From Gnetum montanum (lineage: Eukaryota; Streptophyta; Gnetopsida; Gnetales; Gnetaceae), in the NCBI GenBank assembly GCA_015680685.1, contig MNCI01011128.1, positions 65,508-129,507 of the forward strand: DNA of 64,000 nt, written 5' to 3'. Position numbers and translations under genes: made by a program. The notes below the pieces were generated by a model. It was not told where the DNA came from. It saw nothing but the letters and a program-made list of their open reading frames with translations, and searched no databases. Below, piece after piece: positions 54,815 through 64,000 of the stretch (positions are counted from its first letter, which is position 1; each line of letters starts with the position of its first letter).

Positions 54815-57230
54815 GTGATGACCACCAACATGGATCACCTTGTCCAATACATACAATACACACAACATAACGATTCTGAGATGACTTCCTCTTACTTGAG
54901 ATCACCATCCAAGTACGAGTACGATTTTGTGGCCTTGCCTAAACCTGATAGCCCTTGGGGCCTTGCTTCCTCACAACAATCACAACACTTGGAGCACATG
55001 CCCAAGGCATTTGCTTCACAATCTACACATACTGGGCCCAGCCCCAAACAATCCAAACACCTTGTACATATGATGGGGCCTAGCCCCAAGCAACACAAGT
55101 ACCTTATGCCTACGCTGGGGCCATGCTCCAACCTCCCCAATGTCAACCCAAAATTTACGCAGGTGCCACATGTGCCATGCCTATTTCACTAGTGCCTCAG
55201 GAACCTACTCATCATCCGTCCGGGATGACGTTAAACTATCCATGGCCCAGTACAGCCTTAAACTACCAACACACGTATGGTATGACATTAAACTACCAAC
55301 AACCATCTGCCATGACATTAAACTCGCAAAGCCCATAACCGGTGATCCAACCCTTCACCGCACAACCTACGTGAGTCTAGTCAACACAACCGGCTGGTGA
55401 ATCTATGAGTTGGAAACAAGTATCCCAACTCATCCAAACTTTGATGGAGGAAATCAACCAGCTTAAGGCTACCTCCTCAAACACACCCAAGGTGGTGCAC
55501 TTTTATTGTGATGATCTGATCTGTCCTACGGTCCTACCACTTACACTACTCGTGGGCCATTCGTTGCCACATCTGATAAAATACAATGGTCATAGTGACC
55601 CCAATGCACATATCATCATATTCCACATAGAATCCATCACATTGCACTCCTGGGCACATGCCATTCTACACCTCTTTCCCCTATCACTCACTGGTAAAGC
55701 TTTAGACTAGTATCGTGCCCTACCCCAAGCTTCCATCGCATCCCTCAAGAACCTCATACACCAGTTTGTGACACACTTTAGATACAACATCATACCTGAA
55801 GTGATAATTGATAAGCTCCTCCATGTTAGACAAGGACCCCTGGAGCCCATACTACCCTTCCTCCAACGATGGAGTGCCACAGCCAATGAAATGCATGAGC
55901 CGATCACAGAGACACATCTCTTGGCAATCTTCAAGGGTGCAGTCAATGACTTCATCAAGTTCAAACTGCTCTACCAAGCCCCAAAGTCTCTTAACCATGC
56001 CTTTGATTAAGAAAAGGGCATCTAAGAGGTAGCAAGAGCAAGTAATGATTAATCCTACTTGGCCTACAAGAGCCAATACAAAAACCAACAACATGCACAA
56101 CAACATAAACAACAACATGCACGACAACAAATGCAACAACTGCAACCAACACAAACAACACAAATAGTGCAGGATACACAAGCAACATCAAACGCAACAA
56201 TTGCAACAATCACCATGCCAACACATGCAACCAACAGGCCCATGGCCTTAACACCCCAAGCCTCTAGCTCTAGCTTTTGCACTGCCACACAAGCTACTCC
56301 TAGACATGAGCACACCCAACACAAACACATACCCTTACCGGGAAAACCTTCCCAATTGCTAGGACAGCTCCTCAATGCTGGTTTGGTCCAATGCAAACGC
56401 ATGTCAGATGATGCCTACATATGCAACTAGAAACACTGTGAATTGGTAAGTCATCCCACTACAACATACAACACATGTATCCCAAAAAATTTTGACTTAA
56501 GTGCATACTGCCACTACCACCAAATGGATATGACATAGACACTTGTCGAACTTTGCAAAATGATTTACAAAGAATGGTAAAGAAAGGATTGTTCAATGCA
56601 GTGCAACCTAGCAATCCCATACCTTTAATGACTTCCTAAAATAAGAGACCCTTCATCATAAGGGCAACATCTAGCAACCTATCCAGTACGACGTTAAACT
56701 GCCAGCCACCATCCATCACGACGTTAAACACATAAATTGCTCTGGCAACATCCACACCAAGTTCAAGTTCCAGGCACTTGGCCACATACAAGCGGTGGCA
56801 ACCCAAATCACCAACACCTAAACCATAAACCAGCCCTAGCTCTACCCCTAGGGCCACTAAACAACAACCCTTGTGCATTGCCCCTCCACAAGAGCTCTAC
56901 ATTATGGCTCATACAATAGAGGCTCTCACCATGACAAATATAAACGATGACCTTGCAGATGTACTATCTCATATACATAATGCATTAAAACATAAGAATG
57001 TAATGCCTACCTTTCTCAACCTCATCTTAACATCATCAAAGCATCACCAAGCACTAGCACACGTGATTGCCTCCATCCCTGCTACAGAAAACATGTCTCC
57101 AACTAAAGACACCATTCGTGGAGCCATTACATCCCCTGTACCACAAGATACAAACACAACGACCCTAACCTCCACAAAAATGATGTCAAGATCGACCCCA
57201 AACAAGGGGAGGTCACACATGCACCATTGA
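54815..57230 (+). pseudogene. gag of element D
   Basis: The N-terminal part (54815-55192) is Ser/Gln/His/Pro-rich with SPKQSKHL-type repeats. The frame then changes; 55140-55400 contains four TTAAAC words read as D(V/I)KL. The capsid core lies in a single frame at 55405-56010: MSWKQVSQLIQTLMEEI, YNGHSDPNAHI, LFPLSLTGKALD-stop-YRALP, HFRYNI, QGPLEPILPFLQRWSATANEM, TETHLLAIFKGAVNDF. It is a Retrotrans_gag pattern close to Tat gags. A Gln/His/Thr-rich tail (56059-56430) and a C-terminal piece (56871-57230) follow. Stops include TAG for the Trp expected after LD. Confidence 0.8.
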
Positions 57231-57620
57231 ACATTAGTGTAAGCATCATAAAATACACAATAGGCAGAGTATAGATTGATGATGGCGTGACAGAAAATGT
57301 TGTTGCACACTCCGTCATCAAACGACTAGGCCTAACGCACAACATTCAACCGACCGAAATCGATCCCTAAACTACTTCAATGGAGCACGCATAGCGATTA
57401 AAGGAAAAATCGACATCACCTTCACGATAGGAGACTAGCCACCCATGTTTGCAAACTTTACAGTCATTGACAAGATGCTAGACTACAACATGATCCTAGG
57501 ACACCCTTGGCTAGCTAGGTCATGCACAGTGTCATCTTCCATCCACCAAGAACTCCACCTCCTCCACAAAGGGAGGGAGACCATCATATGTGGTGACAAT
57601 GCCCCATCCACCCAATAGCC
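57231..57620 (+). pseudogene. Aspartic protease of element D
   Basis: IDDGVTENVVAHSVIKRLGL (57273 onward) matches the Tat-type active site (VDDGSALN...). After a frame change, MFANFTVIDKMLDYNMILG and HPWLARS (57445-57520) give the second conserved block ILGxPWL. The third-position changes and one stop mark decay. No RT follows; the next stretch is the motif array. Confidence 0.75.
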
Positions 57621-57635
57621 CTTCACAACCTCTAT

Positions 57636-58190
57636 CTGAAATGATGTTAAACTATCCCACATTCAAAATGACGTTAAACTAACAAGGGCTGGAAAAGGCC
57701 TTAAACTAGCTTGAGGCCCAGAACGGCCTAAAACTATCAAATTTTGCATTGTTTTCCTTTCATTCATCCATTTTAACTCTGTTTACAATAGGCGTTGCTT
57801 GATGTTATTTTCTTTCTAGTTGATTTTTTCAGGATCTTGTAGGCACATAGCATGACCACGCATGCAGCATCACACCTTACACAAGCAAGGTAAGCACCAA
57901 GTCCTGGCATCATGACTTAAAACTGATACCACAAATTGTCCTGGAGTCATGATAATAAACTGACACCACAAAGCTATGTCTGGTATGACACTAAACTACC
58001 ACATCTGTCCGCCATGACGTGAAACTAGCATCTAGAGTCCACTAAGACTATAGACTGGTTTGCCTCTTTATAGTTTGCCACGACTATAAACTAGCATTGC
58101 ACCATATGCTATGACGATAAACTAGCGACGTCCACGGGGTTACAACGTGAAACTAACCCACAACAGTCTGCTAAGACTATAAATTGGCGA
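57636..58190 (+). repeat. TTAAAC-motif arrays of element D
   Basis: Cluster 1 (57636-57740): four copies such as 'atgatgttaaacta' and 'atgacgttaaacta'. Cluster 2 (57905-58190): about ten copies such as 'tatgacactaaactac', 'catgacgtgaaactagc' and 'actaagactatagactgg'. Extra copies lie inside gag at 55222-55330 and 56683-56732. Spacing is about 25-45 bp and spacers are unrelated. Confidence 0.8.
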
Positions 58191-59329
58191 CATCATTGAC
58201 GACCAGGCAAAAATTGAAAAGATGTGTTGCTGTAATCAGCTGTTCATGTTTCACAAAGACTTGCTGCATGATTTGTCCCATGGATCCCAATGAAGCTGAT
58301 GCTATTCATGATTCTGTCTATTTCTTTAGGTGGCTCCATCTCCTTATTTAAAGTGTTTAGCTAACTAAATCATTTGTGATTTTCTGGTCCCCTCGGAGTT
58401 GTGTTTGCAAGATGACACACTTGAGGCTTTCGTGCACAGATGCACTTCATCATGACGACAGGGTATGACATTTTTCTTGACGCATGCAACTGGGTTAATC
58501 AATCCATTCATAAGTACATCCTCGACCCCTAATACATTCCCTATTTCCCACCATGCCCCCTTATCCTGCTTAATTACATTCCCTGGATACATTGTATCCT
58601 ACTCACCCAAAGCTCTTGATACACTGTTGCACACTGTGACTCTAAGCAGTTGCAATGCAAAACACAGTATATGATGCATGACACAAAAAGTAAGTGCTTG
58701 AACACGAGCACAGCACTAAAAGCAAGCTCTTTCAAAAGACTAAAGAACAAGAAAAGAAAACATCAAAAAGGAAAAAGAAAAGAAAAAGAAAACAAGAAAA
58801 GAGAAATAAATAAAAAGAAAAGGAATAGAGAGGTCAAATAGAAAAATGCATGGAAAAGGTCTTCATGACCCCGTTGACATCATAAACCAACAACTATTGG
58901 CTATTCTCATATAAGCCCCATGTGAAAAGGAAATTGTCATGGAAAATAGTTAAACTTGCATCTCAAAGAGACCATGTTGCACATCATTGCATGGCTTTGG
59001 TTGTTTACAATGAGTCCCTTAAACACTCTATAAGAGTCCCATTTCTCCAAAGAACACACCTCCAATGTCTTGGTTCCGAGTCTGTTGAACACTGGCTATT
59101 GACAAGGACCAAAGATATGGCTTGTTCACATGAGAGCATTGCTCTCCACAATCTCGGTAGCAATCATAATGCTTGATCAAATCCTGGCTTCCCCTGATTA
59201 CAACTAATTCCCTTGCATCTTGAACCAAATTCCCTCAATCCCATGTACTTTTGAAAATAATGTGATGACATCCGACCAAGGGCCGATGGTTAATGCTTGA
59301 TGCTTGGTTGTTCATGGTGTTGTGCACTT
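58191..59329 (+). other. 3' noncoding region of element D
   Basis: No recognised coding domain. A purine-rich, Lys/Arg-rich open stretch at 58650-58841 is low complexity (aaaagaaaag runs). Opposing short frames around 58922-59228 are unsupported. Confidence 0.55.
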
Positions 59330-59383
59330 CTTTGTTGATGCCTCTCAGGTGGATTCCTCTAGACGTCAACAAAGAGGGACCAA
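59330..59383 (+). promoter_or_regulatory. Hairpin plus polypurine tract of element D
   Basis: CTTTGTTGATG (59330-59340) pairs with CGTCAACAAAG (59364-59374), 11 bp with one G:T, and the right arm continues as AAAGAGGGACCAA to the LTR at 59384. Confidence 0.75.
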
Positions 59384-61287
59384 TGAAACACCACAAAATT
59401 TCATCTTAACACTTTGAAACGAGAACAACTCAGAGCCTCTTGAGTTTTGGGAGGCAAAAATTTGACTAAAGCATGGAACTCACACTCAACTTGACAAGCT
59501 AGCTTGTCCATGCTCAGCTTGTCAAGCTAAATGAAACACCACAAAATTTTAGCTTAACACTTTGAAATGAGAAAAATTCAGAGCCTCTTGAGTTTTGGGA
59601 GGTAAAAATTTGACTAAGGGATGGAACTCACACTCAGCTTGACAAGCTAGCTTGCCCACGCTTAGCTTGTCAATCTAGCTTACTCACACTTGGCTTATCA
59701 ATCTAGCTTGCCCTCAGCATGAGCACCTTCAGAGCCTCCAAATTAGGTCAAAATGGTCCTAATTAGAATGAGAAAGGTCCCCTCAGGACCCATTGATGAC
59801 CACTCCAAGTTTTAGCATCTAGAACCCAAGATTTCAAGTCAAAATTGCACAAATCTTACTACTCATGCTAAGGTCACGCCCAGGTCACGCTGGCAGCGTA
59901 AGTCTAGCATGAGTAACACAAAATAGCTTCAAAATAGTGTCAAAATGGCCTAATTTTGAAGGTACAAGGCCCCCTTGAGGCCCACTAATGATTGCTTCAG
60001 GTCCTAACTCTCAGAAATCTAATTTGAAGTCTAAAAATACTTCGTTTTTAGCACTCATGTTGAGGTCACGCTGACAGTGTGAGTCGAGCGTGAGTTGCCA
60101 AAAGTGGCCTAAATCCAAGCACAGACAGGCCTAAATTAAACATACAAGATGTCCGCAAGGTTAGGTAGTAGCTATGCTTCAAAAAAAATCTTAAAAGTTG
60201 GAATTTCGACACAAAACACATCATTTTTTGTCATGCACGTTGAGGTGACGCTAAGGTCATGTTGATAGCATGAGTCCAGCATGAGCACTGGTGATGACCA
60301 AGAAAAAGCACTCCAGATGCACACTAAGGACACGCCAAGACCAAATCAACTCATGCTGGGAGCCCTGGTGAAGTAGAGACACCTCAAACAGCCACAGAGC
60401 CACTCAAATCGACATCCTGCAACAGTCGATTCAAAGGACCATGAAGTTTCAAGCAAGCCGAAGTCAATCCCTCTTGGAAGTCATTGCAAATTTTCATTGT
60501 AAGCCTCACCATCTATGAGCTTCTCAAGCTCTTATGCTACTTCCATGGGCGTAAGCCAGCTTGAGTTGTAAAATGAAATGTACTTGGTCAAGAACATAGC
60601 CTACCTACACATGACCAACTCACACACAGCTATCTACTGAACAAGTGTCACATGATCCTGTTTCCTCTCATCTCTCGATCGTCGATTCCATCCATGGATT
60701 TCATGCCCAAGCCTAGCCAAACCCTATAAATACCCTATCAATTCACTTAAATGAGGTTGAAAATTTTGAAGAAAGAGTAACTTTGAACCTTGGATGCTCA
60801 AGCACACAAGACTCCTAGCATCCAAGCACCCGTAAACACATCACCACATCACTCCAGGGCTTAGTGCTTGACTTGCTATCACACACACAACTACACTTTG
60901 ACCGGTGCACACTCTTGTTAAATAATACAATATAGTTTCATTATTGCCTTCCATTTATATTGTTTACTTTGTTTACAATATAGCTATGTTTATGCTTCAT
61001 TTATAATTTAGTCTCTATTTACAATCTGCACTCTGTTTACATTTCGTGTCGTTGTTTGCATTCTGTTTACATTCCGTTTACACAGTTTACGATAACCCTA
61101 GTGCTAGCCATAGCTTACGCTTAGGGAAGTCCTCAGTTGATTTGTGTGCAAACCATCCAAGGCACTCTGCCTTCGTTCTCTTTTTCAACTTGCCCTCAAG
61201 CAAAGGCAGGGTTAGCTGTGCCTGCCCAATGATCTTTCAGTGTCTATTTTCCCTTCCATCCTTACACTGATGATTTAGGTCAATACA
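59384..61287 (+). mobile_element. 3' LTR of element D
   Basis: 1904 bp, TGAAACACCACAAAATTTC to GTCAATACA, highly similar to 52423-54358, with the same 148-bp tandem duplication (second copy at 59532). TATAAATA at 60725-60732. Confidence 0.9.
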
Positions 61288-61370
61288 ATAGTCATGACAG
61301 ACTAAGGTTTCCAGTTTATAGTCGTAGTAGACTATGGATGCCCATTTATAGTCATAGTAGACTATGGCGC
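61288..61370 (-). repeat. Target duplication ATAGT and rest of the TTAAAC-motif array of element E
   Basis: 61288-61292 is the right ATAGT copy. 'ccagtttatagtcgtagtagac' and 'ccatttatagtcatagtagac' continue, on the minus strand, the array at 52190-52417; the two parts join at the D insertion. Confidence 0.85.
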
Positions 61371-61386
61371 TTATCTTACTTCTGCA

Positions 61387-62282
61387 TTAGACGAAGTACA
61401 ACTTCAAGTATAGGTGGTTTATAGGGTTTGCAAACTCTTTGCCATCCATGTCTTCCAGCTTGAAGGCTCCATTCTCGTAGGCGTTTCTGACTACGAATGG
61501 ACCTTCCCAATTTTCCAAAAACTTGTCCACATGTTCACGCACAGCTTTGAGGACTAGGTCCCCCTTTTTAATCAACCGTCGATGTAGGTCTACATGATTC
61601 TTTTGCCGCTACTTGTCTTAATACCATTCGATGCGACCCAGTGTTTGTGCACGCTCTTCCTCTAGGGAGTTGAGATCAATGATCCTTGACTCATTTTTCT
61701 GGGCTTCATTTATGATGCTTGAAAGGATCATCCATAGTGATGGTACCTAAAATTCAAGAGGTAACACTGCTTCAGATTTGTAGACTAGGCTATAGGGGAT
61801 CTTACCTATAGTCATCCTACATATCGTACAGTAGGCCTAGAGCACATAGAGGATTTGCTTGTGCCATCGCCTCTTTCTTTTGCTAAGCATTCTTTTAAGC
61901 AAGTTGATGATGGATTTGTTTGTTGCTTCTACCTAACCATTAGCCTACGGGTAATATGGCAACAAGAAAGATTGCTTAATGCCAAGGTTGCTACAAAAGG
62001 TTCTAGTTTCTGCACTACTAAACTGTGGCCCGTTATCTATCACAATAGTCATGGGAAGATCAAACCTTGTTACAATGTTGTCCAGGATGAAGTGGAAAAC
62101 CTGCTGAGATGTAGTTTTCCTAAGGGGGATAGCTTCTGCCCACTTTGTAAAGTACTCTGTGGAAGTAATAATGAAGCTATGTCCTATTGAAGACTTAGGT
62201 GTTATGGGTCCTATGATATCTAGTCCCCATCGTTGGAATGGCCACATGATCTACGTAGGGTGCAACTCAGTAGGTGACACGT
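61387..62282 (-). pseudogene. Integrase of Tat-like element E (minus strand)
   Basis: The minus strand reads WPFQRWGLDIIGPITPKSSI from 62247, then TEYFTKWAEAIPLR, FDLPMTIVIDNGPQFSSAET and LLPYYP, then VEATN near 61915, so the D, D and E positions survive. The stretch to 61600 has stops. The C-terminal module MIKKGDLVLKAVREH, FLENWEGPFVV and NPINHLYLKL is fully open at 61575-61387. The N-terminal zinc module is cut off by the Athila-like LTR at 62283. The G copy (317-1665) is the closest relative in the window; this one is better preserved. Confidence 0.88.
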
Positions 62283-63315
62283 TGATGAGTGGCGAGGTAT
62301 CCCTACACTCAACCATATGAAACAAGCGTAGCACACATGATCCGGTCGAACTCCACAGACTAAGTGCCTACACGCCCCATAGAACACTTGGGGTTAATCA
62401 TTCGTTGTCTTCCCAGACTTACTTGTAGTTGTCACGGTGTATGGTTAAGTAAGTCCAAGGTATATGATTTTTATATCTTTTTATGTTTTGTGTCCTATGC
62501 TATCAAGGTGAAGGGTTGAAGAAACTAACTAACTCTAACTAATGAACTAAGTCTAAATTACCTAGCATCAGCATCCGTTCCCACTTACCGTACACACCCT
62601 GAACCGATGCAACTGTGGCTACCAAATGCTAATGGTTGCTGGGATCACCACACGTAACGCACGTGCTTGAAGTGGTCGTACTGAGGCACTTAACTAGTAG
62701 GAAAGGGTTGAGAGAATCTAATCTAGCCTAAGTACGATGAGCAGCCGATTCCTTGACTAACTGTACACATCTTTATGCACGACTACCACTAGGATTACCA
62801 AGCGCAGATCCTGAATACACCACTAGGTTACCAAGTAGTCACACTAGATGCTCGTAATCAAGTTGTACTCATACCGTGTTGCGATGAGCAACCGATTCCT
62901 TGACTATCTGTACACATCCTTAGATGCTCATAATCAATTCGTACTCATTTCACATTCTAGGAGTTTAAGGGTGAGAGAGAAAGCAATAAATAAAATCCTA
63001 TTCCATGCACTGCAAGGTTTATCCAGGAAGTTTGTCTTTATTTCTGTACACAACTTGTGTTCAGGTACAATGTTGCTCGAATAAAGATTCATTCACTTTA
63101 GGACTCCTACTGCAGGCACATGGAGAATATTCTATCTCTAGAGTGATCAAACTGCCAGAGTTTCCCTACTTCTAACTTAGGATGAGGAAACAAGGGAGAA
63201 CTGCCTCTTATTTATAAACTTGGTGGCGGACCGCGATATCGCGTATGCGATATCGCAGGGGATGACACAAAACCACATACGCGATATTGCGGCCTATGCA
63301 AATCACATCTCATCA
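62283..63315 (-). mobile_element. Athila-like 3' LTR inserted in E integrase (minus strand)
   Basis: On the minus strand it runs from TGATGAGATGTG (63315) to CACTCATCA (62283), 1033 bp, with the C-family terminal block. The upstream part carries GCGATATCGC and GCGATATCGCGTATGCGATA words (63230-63290) and TATAAATA at 63216-63209. A polypurine-like 'catgggggta' precedes it on that strand, so the element body lies to the right. It is longer than other C-type LTRs owing to an internal duplication around 62737-62950. Confidence 0.85.
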
Positions 63316-63374
63316 TACCCCCATGACTAAATGAAAACTCGTCCTCAAGTTTCTTAAAATAGTATCGGGAAGGT
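63316..63374 (-). other. 3' end of the Athila-like element next to its LTR
   Basis: Reverse complement 'cccgatactattttaagaaacttgaggacgagttttcatttagtcatggggg' type sequence matches the ends of A (24040-24105) and C (46880-46932). It stops at 63374, where another LTR begins. Confidence 0.75.
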
Positions 63375-64000
63375 TGAAACACCGTGAAAATTGTGAGTCG
63401 GCCTCAGGCAAAGATTCGCAATTCAGGCGAGGACGCATGTCAGAATTCCAGAAGGGAGAATAAGACAGAGCAACACCAAGAGGCGCATAGCATCAAATCT
63501 TCAACTTCTCGTGCAGATTCCTAATCTTACTATGTTTTCTCTGATTACGCTATGCCATGCAATGTAGTGTAATGGCGCTTAGCGTGATTTTGTTTAAACA
63601 TAGTCCGGTATCAGAAGGCTAGTTACTTCGGCATAGGGAGAGGCTCGAGCAGCGTAATATGCGATTTCTTGTATATTTTGCTAAATCTTTTGTTCAAGAC
63701 CAGGTTTATGCTCTGTTACGCACGACAGCGTAATGAGCTCCAAAACAGTCAAAGGCAAAGTCTAAAAAAGTGCGATTGCTCATCATACGCTCATTACGCA
63801 ACGCAACATGTCGCAGTGTATTGCGCTGCCAAGCTAAACATTGTTTTATGCTTCATTACGCACGGCTACGCAAGCGAGTGTAAAACAGCTTGAATCCATT
63901 GTTTCCATGTTATGATACGCTCGTGCAAGCAACGCAGCGTGAATGAGCGTAATATAATCCAAAGACAGTTGAAACATGCCCGACGCGCATCTGTTGTTCA
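63375..64000 (+). mobile_element. Tat-like LTR start, running off the window
   Basis: Begins TGAAACACCGTGAAAATT, interrupting the Athila-like 3' end. It contains GCTACGC-like words in the form 'ttacgcacgacagcgtaatgagc', 'tacgcacggctacgcaagcg' and 'acgctcgtgcaagcaacgcagcgt' (63545-63960), as in the upstream parts of the G and E LTRs. The other end is outside the window. The 74-codon open stretch at 63669-63893 is part of this repeat. Confidence 0.7.

Larger units (their letters stand above)
52423..61287 (+). mobile_element. Element D: Tat-like gag-protease element lacking RT, nested in E
   Basis: 8865 bp with LTRs 52423-54358 and 59384-61287 and a perfect 5-bp target duplication. Internal order: leader with CTACAGTAG repeats, gag, protease, TTAAAC arrays, noncoding DNA, hairpin and polypurine tract. 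No RT, RNase H or integrase. LTR start TGAAACACC and polypurine tract are shared with G and E, but most of the LTR differs, so it is a separate family of the same broad lineage. Confidence 0.92.

Noticed and set aside
56059-56430. Separate Gln-rich protein, with minus-strand Cys/Val/Leu-rich shadows
   Set aside because: It is in frame with the D capsid core and is best read as its low-complexity tail. The minus-strand frames are its mirror.
1709-58190. CRISPR-like look of the TTAAAC arrays (short repeat, unique spacers)
   Set aside because: The repeat is degenerate and spacing is variable. It lies in eukaryotic retrotransposons with no cas genes.

Overview
This window looks like intergenic DNA from a large plant genome, most likely a gymnosperm or another repeat-bloated seed plant. 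The evidence is almost wall-to-wall Ty3/Gypsy LTR retrotransposons of plant-only lineages (Athila-like and Tat-like), primer-binding sites matching plant tRNA-Asp and initiator tRNA-Met, and decayed plant gene pieces (CCR4-type nuclease, TNL-type leucine-rich repeats, a clathrin-adaptor ANTH domain). No intact protein-coding gene, rRNA gene or tRNA gene was found. Species identity cannot be read from the sequence.

Layout. 1-5448: a plus-strand Tat-like element (called G here) showing integrase, a TTAAAC-motif array, 3' noncoding DNA, polypurine tract and 3' LTR; the end of an Athila-like LTR sits at its left edge. 5449-10309: chromovirus-like minus-strand LTR pieces, a CCR4-like pseudogene, a 5S rRNA-like tract and two minisatellites. 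10310-11343: an imperfect inverted repeat of about 1 kb. 11344-30292: element B, a gag-only Athila-like element with a 3' env-like ORF, split by element A (15100-24962, target duplication TAAGG), the only element here with reverse transcriptase. 30293-35190: a lower-copy island with gene fragments and a minus-strand LTR. 35195-48900: Athila-like gag remnants (H and F); F is split by element C (38962-47696, target duplication AGTTC), which itself carries a 1.7-kb LTR (target duplication GGCAC). 48901-62282: a minus-strand Tat-like element E, split by element D (52423-61287, target duplication ATAGT). 62283-64000: a minus-strand Athila-like 3' LTR inserted in E, itself entered by another Tat-like LTR at 63375.

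How the parts relate. Target duplications and re-joined reading frames give an insertion order: F then C then the LTR inside C; F then E then D; E then the 62283 LTR then the 63375 LTR; B then A. B, C and D come from different LTR families, and each keeps gag (C and D also protease) but lacks reverse transcriptase, RNase H and integrase, so they look like parasites of autonomous relatives such as A. Most in-frame stops are TAG, TAA or TGA where relatives have CAG, CAA, CGA or TGG, as expected from decay of methylated cytosines.

The most interesting non-gene signals are: a short TTAAAC motif arrayed at about 30-bp spacing in Tat-like elements; hairpins upstream of the polypurine tract and in the 3' noncoding region that show compensatory changes between elements; family-specific palindromic words in each LTR upstream region; a U3-like promoter ahead of the env-like ORF of B; and the 5S-like tract.
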